From Parasitella parasitica (taxonomy: Eukaryota; Mucoromycota; Mucoromycetes; Mucorales; Mucoraceae): a DNA stretch of 52,376 bases. Position 1 is the stretch's first letter. Every line of letters starts with the position of its first letter. The DNA is taken from NCBI GenBank assembly GCA_025201805.1, contig MU619254.1, positions 247,440 to 299,815 on the forward strand, in the 5' to 3' direction. The position numbers were made by a program, and so were the translations under genes. This document shows, piece by piece, positions 34,090-43,978 of the stretch. The notes below the pieces were generated by a model. The model was not told where the DNA came from. It made no database searches and was given only the letters and a program-made list of their open reading frames with translations.

Positions 34090-37072
34090 ATGAAGAATCC
34101 AGGTTTCATTATTTGCACTGCACTGCTGTTGTCACTATTTACAGTATATGCTGATAACGATAACATTGGCTTTAATCCAAAGCTCAAATCACCCATCCAA
34201 AACAATATACCCGGGCGATTTCTGATCGAGTATACCACCAACGATGCCCACAGCAACGACATGTTTGACTCATTAAAAGACACATACCAAGCAGTTTCTG
34301 TAGGAGACCCAGTATCGTTATCTGATGGGAGCCGTATGCGTTCAGTCCATAACAACAACGCAAATGAACACGATAATTTTTTGCAGACATTAGTAGACCA
34401 TGAAAATGTGGTGGCGGTGTATCCAGTCACCTACGTAGCACGGCCTGCCTCCAAATCGAATGGCTATTTCGGCCAGATTAGTCCTGAAATCACTGAAAAG
34501 ATCCAGGCACACGGTTTAACTCAAGTTGATCAGCTCCACAAAGAAGGATGGTTCGGTAAAGGTGTTCGTATTTGCGTCCTTGATACAGGCATAGATTACA
34601 TGCATCCTGCGTTAGGCGGCGGTTTCGGGCCAGGTTATAAAATCTCGTTTGGTGCAGATTTGGTGGGAGACGACTACGATCCAATGGACCAGAACAGCAC
34701 AGCGCTTTCTGATAATAAACCACCATTAGACAATTGCAGCAAGTTGAACAAAGAAGCCGGTAAATTGGAGGGGGGGGGGGAGAAAGACCAAAGAAATAAT
34801 AATGTAGTCGTAAACTCACATGCTACACACTAGATGGCCATGGAACACACGTTGTTGGCATTATTGCTGGGAATGACACATCCAAAGTAATACACGGCCG
34901 CATTTTATTCTTGTATCTTGTTTTACTAACAAGCAGCTCCGAGTAGGGTTTCATTGGCGTCTCCCCAGATGCGGATATCGGTGTGTGGAGGGTCTTTGGC
35001 TGTAATGGTGGGAGTAGCTCTGAAATCATCATGAAGGCAATGATTGAGGCTCAAAAAGCGAAATGCGATGTAATTAATATGAGTCTAGGCAATGGAGCGC
35101 CCTGGTCAGAGCTGCCTCATGCCGCGTTTGCTCAAAAACTAGCCAAGCAAGGCATATCAGGTAATGTTAGGAGCAATTGCCTGCTTTTTATGCACATGGC
35201 TAACCAACCTGGGGCAATGTGTAGTGGTTGTCTCTAACGGCAACAATGGTGAAGACGGTGCTTTCACAGTGACAGATCCCGCCGGTGCTCATGATGCCCT
35301 AACCGTGGCTGCTGCTACCAATCCTAATTATTTAGGCAGTTTATTCTCCTTGAAGACATCTACAGGCAAGTCGTATGGGCCTTACTGTGAGTATAATAGT
35401 CATGTATACTGGTATATTTGTTAGGTAGCTCATAGTTCTGCATATAGCTTACCAAGTTGCTCCAGAGGCCAATGATGAGTTTCCAGACGGTGATATTGTA
35501 TTAGGTGGAACATCAGACACGCTTTCTGCTTGCGAATCAGACACTATCAACAGCAATCGCAATCTTAAAGGAAAGTTAGCCCTAGTTAAGCAGGGACCCT
35601 GCCAAATTACGGAGCAAGCAAATCGGTTGGCAGTTGCTGGTGCTATTGGCTTGGTCTATTTCAACACGCAAGCCAACCATCTTATTCGAGCTCCTTTCAT
35701 CAATGCTAGCATTCCTATCGCTACAATTTCATCTGTCGGTGGCCATCATATGATGTCTATTTTGAAAAACGTAGATAGCAGCCGCGACCATGTTCATGTC
35801 AAATTTGAAAGAGATGCCTTTGTTTTCGAATCAGCAACTGCCAACACAATTGCCTACTTTTCAAGTGTGGGCCCTACGGTTGAACTGGATATGAAGCCTT
35901 CCTTCGCTGCTCTTGGTAGTGATGTATACTCTACGCTTCCACAGTATCTGGGAGGCTGGGGCACTAAATCAGGTACATCAATGGCCACGCCTTATGTCAC
36001 TGGTGTGGTTGCTCTTATGAGACAGGCGTTAGCAGAAAAGAACCTACCATCGCAAATGCTGCACGAGAAGCTTCAAAACTATGGCAAAGTACTGAATGCT
36101 TATAAAGCCAAAAGTAACCAATTAGATTCACCATTGCGCCAAGGTGCAGGCCTGATTCAAGGTAAAAAAAACCAGCAAGTATTAATTTGCTGTAAAATCC
36201 GTGCAAACATAGCTTATGATGCCATCAAAGAGCCTCTACATATATCTCCATCTTATTTCAGCTTCAATGATACCAGGGCAGGCAATGAATACAGATCTCA
36301 TTCACTCAAAATCACAAACACAGGCGATAAGACCGTCGAATACAAGGTGATTAGCACTACTTCTGCTTCCATTTCATCCTATGGCCCGAACAACACTGAA
36401 TTCAGAATAGTTGGTTACAACAGCGACAAATTCTACACTGCATCAGTCAATGTCGATGTCACAGTGGATCAAGACTCTGTGGAGCTGCAGCCAGGTGAAT
36501 CAAAGCAGATACGTGCCACTGTCCACATTCCTGCCGAATATGACAAAAACGAGCAAATCATGTATGGTGGGTTCATTCAATTCCAGCCTGTTGGGACCGA
36601 TGCGGCTTCAGCCCATGTGCCTTATTTTGGTGTGCTAGGCAGTCTGTACGATCTCCCAACATTCAAGACGTCTGAGCTGAGCATTGAAGATCAGCAAGGT
36701 CGCGCTTATGGCCATAATGATACTTTTAAACTCAAGCTCTCTGATCAGTCGACAGCGCCCACTATCGGATTCCATCTATTAACACCCTCTCGACGCATCG
36801 TCATTGATTTAATTGACTCTGAAGAGAATCGTGTTGGTTTTGTTGTCCCTACTTACAATTACGCAGAACGCTCGCTTAAAGCCAGTTCCACTGACGAACT
36901 AAATCCATGGACAGGTAAATTAACCGCAGATGGCAACATCAACTCTGTTCCTTTCACTGTAAACCCGGGTCTATACAGAGTACGGTGGTCTGCATTGCGC
37001 ATGTTTGGCGATTTAGATAAAAGCGAGGATTGGGTTATCCACTCTTCGTGTGAACTCGAGGTTGTAGCTTAA
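34090..37072 (+). CDS. Secreted subtilisin-like serine protease (S8) with PA and C-terminal Fn3-like domains
   Basis: Exons 34090-34759, 34834-34886, 34947-35160, 35225-35386, 35448-36161 and 36213-37072 give 890 aa. A signal peptide is present (MKNPGFIICTALLLSLFTVYA), followed by an I9-like propeptide (GRFLIEYTTNDAHS). The catalytic triad is complete: Asp165 in VLDTGID, His226 in GHGTHVVG and Ser544 in GTSMATP. A protease-associated insert lies between His and Ser (~370-500). A ~340-residue C-terminal beta region (SLKITNTGDKTVEYKVI) resembles the Fn3-like DUF1034 of Vpr/C5a-peptidase-type subtilases. It is expected to be an extracellular or wall protease. The fifth intron, 36162-36212, is 51 nt and stop-free; retention would add 17 residues (907 aa). 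Splicing restores GLIQ-x-YDAI, which fits the family better. Confidence 0.88.
34770..34780. repeat. G11 run in subtilase intron 1
   Basis: Eleven consecutive G lie in the 74-nt intron 34760-34833, 9 nt after its donor GTAAAT. Confidence 0.85.
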
Positions 37073-37170
37073 AATCTGTACTATACATAAACAGCTTCTT
37101 TTTCTTTTTTTTTCTTTTTTTTTGATAATGCGTGCGTTAGTTTATTTGTGTGTAGATTACAGAACTTTCT

Positions 37171-37895
37171 TTAGCGAGAAGTGGCAGCAGCCTTAGGGGC
37201 GAAACCCTTGGCTTGTTGTTTGCTGACCTTGGGTTGAGAGGCCTGACACACAAAAACAGCAGTGGTTAGATTATGGATACAACTCTATCATGGATTCCGT
37301 CTCACTTACAGTAGGCTTGGCTGCTTTTTTAGCAGCATCAGCAGCCTTTTTGGCATCCTTAGACTTGGAAATAGCAGCTTGGCGAGCAGCAGCACGAGCA
37401 TCAGGCTTTTGGTTACGCTTAGCACGGATAGCATCCCAAGAAGCACCAACAATAGCACGCTCGTGCTTGACAGTGCGGCGAGAACGCTTCTTTTGGATTT
37501 CTTCAGGCATACCCTTCTTGTTCAGATGACGGTAAATAACGGTCCATCTGATCTTACGGGGGTTCAAACGTTGAAGAAAGTAAGAAGCAGCCTTGCCATT
37601 AATGAAACGGAAAGTCTAGGCTATTGTTAGAGATCCAAACAACGTAAACACCTGTCTAAATACATACTCTATCATATAAACATTAGCAAAAACCACAAGT
37701 CAAAGCAGCAATATGCAGTTTTCATTCTGTACCTGCTATCGACACGAACATAGGTCTTTCCCTTGGCAGGGTAAATCTTGTGACCAGAGAAGGAACAAAT
37801 CTCGAGTCTAATTGATAATGTTAAGTCTTATTTACTGGGTGAATGGATAGATGCGTTGTTGGATGGATGGATTGGGTGTTTTTCTCTTACTTCAT
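37171..37895 (-). CDS. RPL24: 60S ribosomal protein eL24
   Basis: The model has exons 37895-37891 (5 coding nt), 37807-37733, 37668 (one nt), 37615-37310 and 37242-37171, giving 152 aa. The start LEICSFSGHKIYPAKGKTYV and the next block FLQRLNPRKIRWTVIYRHLN are diagnostic of eL24. The Lys/Ala-rich C-terminal tail is also typical, and yeast eL24 is 155 aa. Exon 2 leaves two bases of a codon and the next large exon starts on a codon boundary, so one extra base is needed. The single A at 37668 supplies it and completes Arg in VDSR-TFRF, with the same spacing as GDSK-IFRF in yeast. It is flanked by AG (37670-37669) and GTATGT (37667-37662). eL24 sits at the large-subunit interface and is added late in 60S maturation. 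Confidence 0.93.
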
Positions 37896-38399
37896 TCTAG
37901 CTGTACCAAATTCTTAAAAGGAACGATTCCTGGATGCAGCACCTACAGATTCAATATGGCTATTTGCCCAGGTAGAGGGGCAAATGTCCGGCAGCTCGAG
38001 AGCTGTGATGCTTGCGGCAAGTGAACACTTTTCATAGCAACTTGATCGTAGCACGACAACAGTACGGGTAAAGAAAGTTATTGACAAAAAGGATTGCTTT
38101 ACAAACGAGATCCTTTTCCGCACCGTTGATGCAATCTCGCAACGTCAAGATCATGCAGGAAACATGCTGCAGCTGCAAATTTCGACGACCCAAAGACGCC
38201 GCTTTTCGTGAGATCCAGATCCTGCTGATTATTCAAGTAATAACCAACACTGATGATTTAAAAGCAAAACGATAAGGAAATACAAGCCAAATGATTGTTT
38301 GAAAAAAGAGCAATTTAATATGTACAATGAATAATGTCAAAATAATAAGTAGGTCATTTTTATTACAGATTTTTTTCTGCATAATCATGATATGAAAGT
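37896..38399. other. Spacer between eL24 and eS4 genes
   Basis: A 504-bp spacer holding the eL24 promoter and eS4 3' region. Two short open frames overlap here on opposite strands, and neither resembles a protein family. No clear ribosomal-protein promoter box was identified. Confidence 0.5.
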
Positions 38400-39605
38400 T
38401 TAGTTAGAGGCAGCAACGGCGGCGGCTCTACGGCGATCACGTTCTTCAGTAATGGAGAGCTTGACGCCCTTACCCTTAGGGAGAGAGATCATGGGCTTGG
38501 AGCCTTGTCCGATGGTGAAGACATTAGAGATACGAGTAGCGAAGACACGATCGAGAGCATCCTTGACATGGACGATTTCAAAACCACCAATATGACGTTC
38601 ACGGTGAACAAGTTGACCAACACGACCAATATTACGACCACCAGTGATCATGACAACGTTACCAACATCAAACTTGACGAACTCCTCAATCTTGTTGGAT
38701 TCGAGGTTGAAACGAATAGTATCATTCACCTTGATCAAAGGATCAGGGTAACGGATAGTGCGGCCATCATGAGTAGTGATGTATGGGACACCCTTGGAAC
38801 CGACGAGGACTTTTTTGACCTTACAGAGTTTGTACTTGGCCTCCTCATCGGTAATACGGTGAACAGCAAAGCGACCTTTAACGTCATAGACGAGGCGGAA
38901 GTTCTCACCAGTCTTTTCAATAGAAATAACGTCTGTTATATTCAATTTTAAAGAAAAGGAAAGAAAAAGCATCCGGGATTCGTCAAAGCTTAGGCTGTGA
39001 GAACTCACGTAACATTCCCAACCCAACTCTCCTCACAAAATAAAATAAAACAATCACTTACCCATGAAACCAGCAGGGAAGGTAGAGTCGGTACGCACTT
39101 TACCGTCGACCTTGACCAAACGTTGCATCAAGATGGATTGGACCTCGCGGCCGTTGAGAGCGTACTTGAGACGGTTACGGATGAAAACAATCAAAGGGAG
39201 ACATTCACGTTGCTTGTGAGGACCAGATGAAGGCTTGGGAGCATAAGAACCTATGTGGATCAGAAACGAATTAACAAAACTGCCATGAAAATTATCTTTC
39301 TCTCTTTTGTTGTTTGGTTTTTTTTATCAGTTGTGAAATAAAGCTCGTCAGGATACATCGGATTGTTGAGCTTGACTTTTGTTTATTTATTTTTGTCATC
39401 CCCAAAAAACCAAACTTTCAAAAAAGAGAAAAGTATATGTATACGTACCCAAAAGTTTGTCAAGCATCCAGTGCTTAGGGGCTGCTAAACGCTTCATGTG
39501 CTTCTTAGGACCACGACCCTATACATCAAGACAAAGAGTTACAACTACAATCCAAATGTCTAGATGGATGGATAACTTTGTATCCTGGATGTGAATACTT
39601 ACCAT
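38400..39605 (-). CDS. RPS4: 40S ribosomal protein eS4
   Basis: Four coding exons: 39605-39603 (the ATG alone), 39518-39449, 39250-39062 and 38932-38400, giving 264 aa (yeast 261). The start [20 protein letters not shown] is diagnostic. The middle has the S4-like RNA-binding part ([20 protein letters not shown]), then the KOW-type [20 protein letters not shown] and the end [19 protein letters not shown]. It is a structural protein of the small subunit body. An intron immediately after the start codon is common in fungal ribosomal protein genes. Confidence 0.96.
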
Positions 39606-40418
39606 ATTAAATGATTGATATAGAAAAAAGGAAGGAATTCTAACCTAGAGGAAGTCTTCATAAGTCTTTTATAGTGCGGTAAAAAAAATTTCTTGCAGTA
39701 GACTGGTGACCGGTTTGACCAAGTAGATATGGTGATACCGTACTGGCATCTACGCACATAGAAATTTCTCCTAGTAGCGGAATATGGGTGAAGTCCAAAA
39801 AGTACAATACGCAGTTGGTACAGCATGTCCTTAAATTCAGTACTAATAAAGATATGGAATCAGCCCTTCTTTCCACATACAACTTAGTTTATCATCATTA
39901 TTACCTATTCACTGGGTCTCATTTCAGCTATAAAATTCTTTCGGCGGGTTTCATTTATGTGTATGCGCATCCTTGAAAAGTTTTTCTCTCATCTGCAAAT
40001 GATCTTTTATGATGGTCACTTGTAATGTTTGATATTATAAGCCTCTTTTTTTTTTTTGTCATTGTACATCTCAAATCTCGGGCAAGGAAGGGAGTAATGC
40101 AATCATACATATGTCAACAAAATTGTGCATAAACATTGATCAATTCGATTCATTTTGGGTTACATAAACACAAGAGCTTTTAATGAGTGATATGTAATGT
40201 AAATAAATAAATGGCTTGATTTGTATAACTGTAAATAAGAAGATTTCATTGGCAAATTTGAATGTTTGTTCTGTGTGTGCGTATAGATAAACAGTGTTTT
40301 AGGTGATATAGCCAGGCTCAGAAACTGGGTTTATTTGTAGATCGGGTGAACATTTTGTTCGGTGTGAAGTAATGAGGAAAGCGAGAAAGAAAACACTACT
40401 TGCTTCTTTTATTGTTCT
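39606..40418. other. Divergent spacer between eS4 and FRAY-type kinase genes
   Basis: An 813-bp AT-rich spacer containing both promoters. It has a T12 run near 40048-40060 and no gene. Open frames at 39658-39976 on both strands show no family features. Confidence 0.5.
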
Positions 40419-42375
40419 ATGAGTCAAAAGCCTTCTTCACCTTTTTCAAGTAATTTAGACTACTCAAGGCCGAGATCCAACAGTGTTATCAGACTAATGT
40501 CGAGTCAAAATTCACCTTCACCTTCATCTTCACCTAGCCAACAAAAGCAGAACTTCAAGCGCTCTATGAGTGTATCGGAAGGTCTTCACGTCAGACTGCC
40601 CACTCTTCATCATACAGAAACTGAACCATTCCCTTACTCTCCTGTTACACAGCAGACAACGAACAACATATGTCCTTCAGAGTCGAATTGGGCAAACAAA
40701 TTCGAGGATTTTGATATTGGAAGGCCAATAGGTAAGAAATCCAGCTTTTGCACAGAATTTAAAACAGCTATTTACAGCGATTTACCATTGTAGGCTATGG
40801 GTCATCAGCTGTTGTTCATGAAGCCAACTATAAGCCTCTCAAAAAACGAGTAGCTGTTAAAATGATAGATCTTGATATGTTTGAACGCAATCAGATCGAC
40901 GAACTTAGGGTATTTATTACATTGTGAACGGATCGTGGCATGGCTAAAATTAAAACTTCTCTAGCGAGAAACTGCTTTAATGGCCTTATCAAAACATCCA
41001 AATGTACTACGAGTATATGGATCGTTTGTCAATGGATCGAAATTATACATTGTTACACCTTATCTGGCTGCAGGATCCTGTTTGGATATAATGAAGACTT
41101 CTTTTCCAGATGGTTTAGATGAAATTTCCATTGCTACTATTCTTCGTCAAGCATTGGAAGGTATCATTTACTTGCACAAAAATGGCCATATACACCGTGA
41201 TGTAAAAGCTGGTAATCTTTTGATGGATCAGCAAGGTACAGTTCTTTTGGCTGATTTTGGTGTTTCCAGCTCATTAGCAGAGAACGGGGATGTAAGAAAA
41301 ACCTTTGTTGGCACCCCATGTTGGATGGCTCCTGAAGTCATGGAACAAGCTGGATACGATTACAAGGCTGATATATGGAGTTTCGGTATCACCTCTCTTG
41401 AATTAGCTACTGGCCACGCTCCCTTTGCTAAATTTCCTCCCATGAAGGTGCTTATGATGACATTATCTAATGCTCCTCCTACTTTGGACAGAGAGGGTGG
41501 CAAGCATAAATATTCAAGAGCGTTTAAAGATATGATTGACTCTTGCTTACAAAAGGAGCCAAACAAGAGGCCATCTGCTGAAAAGTTGCTGCTACATCCT
41601 TTTTTCAAACAAGCCAAAAGGAGAGATTATTTGGCGAAAACTATATTGACACATGTACTTCCATTGGATCAGAGACCCCATAAAAAGATGCCTCAAAAGC
41701 ATATCTCGTTTGAAAGTACTGAACAGTGGGATTTCGATACCCTGTCTGATGGTGATGAAAAGACTGATAGCGATCAGACTCGACCCAAAATTTCGGCCCC
41801 ACCTGTCATCACAACAACACCAGCGTCAAGTGCAGAAGAAAAGAATGGTACGCCGGGAACACCTCTGGAAAAATCAAAGTCAATAGTTCAATTCGAAGAA
41901 TGTCCAAAACCAGCGCATGTGGATAAAATCAAATCCACAAGTGCTTTTCCAGCTATTGAGGGTTCAACAGATCAAGCACCTATCAAAAAGCACATTTCAT
42001 TCGGTGAAGCTGTGATAAGAGATCCACCTGTCAGGTCTATCATGTCGCCTGTAGTGGAAAGTCCTAACCCTCTCTTCAGCGCAACTCATACAGCCACTGA
42101 TGCCGCCACGGCAGCGAATAATATAACTGCAGCTGCAACGTATACACCGCTTACTTTATCAAGTGCTCCAACGTCAAAAAAGTCGAGATTTGTGATTGAA
42201 GACGCTACGCCTGCCGCGCAAATTTCATCTTCGGTATCCTCAATGTCAGAATTGTCTGTCTCACCTTCGGATGTTGGTGGTGTTGGATTAGGTATCTCGA
42301 CCCCACAAGCTGCACCCAGTAATGCGAATACAGTTCCTGGAGCAACCAGCACCTTGACACCCATTACTGCAAATG

Positions 42376-42420
<45 letters not shown>

Positions 42421-43688
42421 ACATCAGTAATAACAGTAATTCACTGCACGAGGGAGAGTTTAAAAAAGGTCGTTTTAGCGTCAATCAAACGCCTGTTCGT
42501 TCCAACACACCAGCATTAGAAGAGAATCCCAGTAGCAACAACTTGCCAGCTAATCAAAGTTCCAGCGACTTGAAGTCTGTCTCTATGTCTCGTGCGCCTA
42601 GCCAAGATAGTTTCCAAGAGCGTAAGTCTAGATTCGAAGTCAAGCATAGCAATAACAGTGGTCCTTCGATGAATACAGCTGCTTCCGTTGCTAGCACACC
42701 TATTGAGCCAAGTACGCCTTTACAGAGCTTGCCTCTTACTCGTGAAAACTCAAATGCCTCTGCATTGTCGAGGGACTCATCTTTTAACAACAAAATTAGC
42801 CGGTTTTCGATTGAGAAACCTGAAACTGTTGGCCCTTATTGTGACCTACCCGGCGCTGTCCCTACAGCAATGTCTCCCGAATGCCGTAAGAAGGGTCGTT
42901 TTGAATTAACTGGTGGATCAAATACGCCAAGTGACACTATTAAGGAAAAAGAGCACTTAGAGTCTCCTCAGTTTACTGTTGGATCATCGCCTGTCATTTC
43001 TCCATGTAACTCGCTGCAAAGAGGACAAGCTCATCGCATCATTGACAACTCTATGCCTCATATGATTTGCTCTCACATGGAATCTTTAATCAAGCAAACT
43101 GAAATACAAAAGAATATGCTCAATGATTTATTAGCGACCATGCCACTTATGTATAATCAACATCCCCCATCATCTGGAAATAGTGTGCTTAATCGTTCTC
43201 GAACGGCATCAGACACCAAGAAACCTGCTCTCTCTCATAACGAAGATTTTTATCAAAGGTAACTATGATAATTTGATGTAAAAGAAAAAAACAAAAAAGC
43301 AAACTGAATCCCCCTTTTCTGTGTAATAAGAGCACCTACATCAAATACAAATCAATCTTCTGTGCAGCAGCAACAACCATTGCTCTTATCAGCTGATATT
43401 AACAACACAATCGAACATCTTCAGCAGCTGCTTTTGCTATCATCAAAAGAAAAAGAAAGACTAGCTCGGGAAAATGAATCGCTGAAACGAGAGGTGGAAA
43501 GATTGAGAAGGAACCAACAGCTACCAACAACAAACCAACAGCAATCACAATCACAGCAAAGTATATTAATGAAAAAATCTCCAATAGAATCTCCATCTTC
43601 ATACCAGCAATCAGAAAAGACATCACTAGTTGCGCCGGAAGCGACAAGTACACCATCAAATACAAATCAGCAAGAGAAGGCGTTATAA
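40419..43688 (+). CDS. STE20-family protein kinase, FRAY/OSR1-like (GCK-VI)
   Basis: Four exons (40419-40731, 40794-40909, 40965-43258 and 43331-43688) give 1026 aa. A Ser-rich N-terminus of ~95 residues precedes the kinase domain (~97-365). It shows GRPIGYGSSAVVHEA, VAVKMIDLDMF, HRDVKAGNLL (~220), DFGVSSSLA, the activation line KTFVGTPCWMAPEVMEQ and WSFGITSLELATGHAPFAKF. That match is closest to FRAY/SPAK/OSR1 kinases. The 650-residue tail is disordered, with an Ala14 run. It carries five RFx[V/I/L] motifs (Arg551, 646, 699, 756 and 788), each preceded by a basic or small residue. The last exon encodes a coiled coil (EKERLARENESLKREVERLR). No C-terminal CCT/PASK domain is visible. Animal relatives regulate ion transport and osmotic or morphogenetic signalling; the fungal role is inferred. 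Confidence 0.88.
42378..42419 (+). repeat. GCT microsatellite coding Ala14
   Basis: Thirteen GCT codons and one GCC lie in the tail of the FRAY-type kinase. Confidence 0.9.
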
Positions 43689-43905
43689 CACTCTTATATC
43701 TCAAGCTAGAATAAAAACAACCCTCTTCTATGCCTCTTCTCAACAACGCGCAGTATACATAAATATGTTTGCCCAACAGCATTAGTAAATAATAAATTGT
43801 ATATGTTACAAACTATATTTATACTTGATTTTACAATCTATTATTACCAATAAAGACCAACGGTTTTCGTAAGACGTTTTGAAAAAGAAAAATGTAAAAA
43901 AAAGT
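43689..43905. other. 3' region of the kinase gene
   Basis: AT-rich spacer, with AATAAAA at 43709-43715 as a possible poly(A) signal for the kinase gene. The T8 stretch (minus strand) just before 43906 is the RNA polymerase III terminator of the tRNA. Confidence 0.5.
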
Positions 43906-43978
43906 GATTTCTGCCAGGCTCGAACTGGCGACCACTTGCGTGTTAGGCAAGTGTGATAACCAACTACACCAAGAAACC
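43906..43978 (-). tRNA. tRNA-Val (anticodon AAC)
   Basis: The minus strand folds as a 73-nt cloverleaf. Acceptor arms are GGTTTCT and AGAAATC (one G-T pair). The D arm contains GTGTAGTTGGTTATCAC. The anticodon stem CTTGC/GCAAG encloses CTAACAC with anticodon AAC. The T arm reads GCCAGTTCGAGCCTGGC. CCA is not encoded. There is no intron. The A box and B box are canonical, and a T8 terminator follows at once. Confidence 0.95.

Noticed and set aside
38505-38951. 148-codon plus-strand frame
   Set aside because: It is the antisense of the eS4 coding exon.
39449-39518. Suspected frameshift in eS4 exon 2
   Set aside because: Careful base counting of the GGGG run near 39478-39481 keeps the frame, and the conserved [13 protein letters not shown] reads through.
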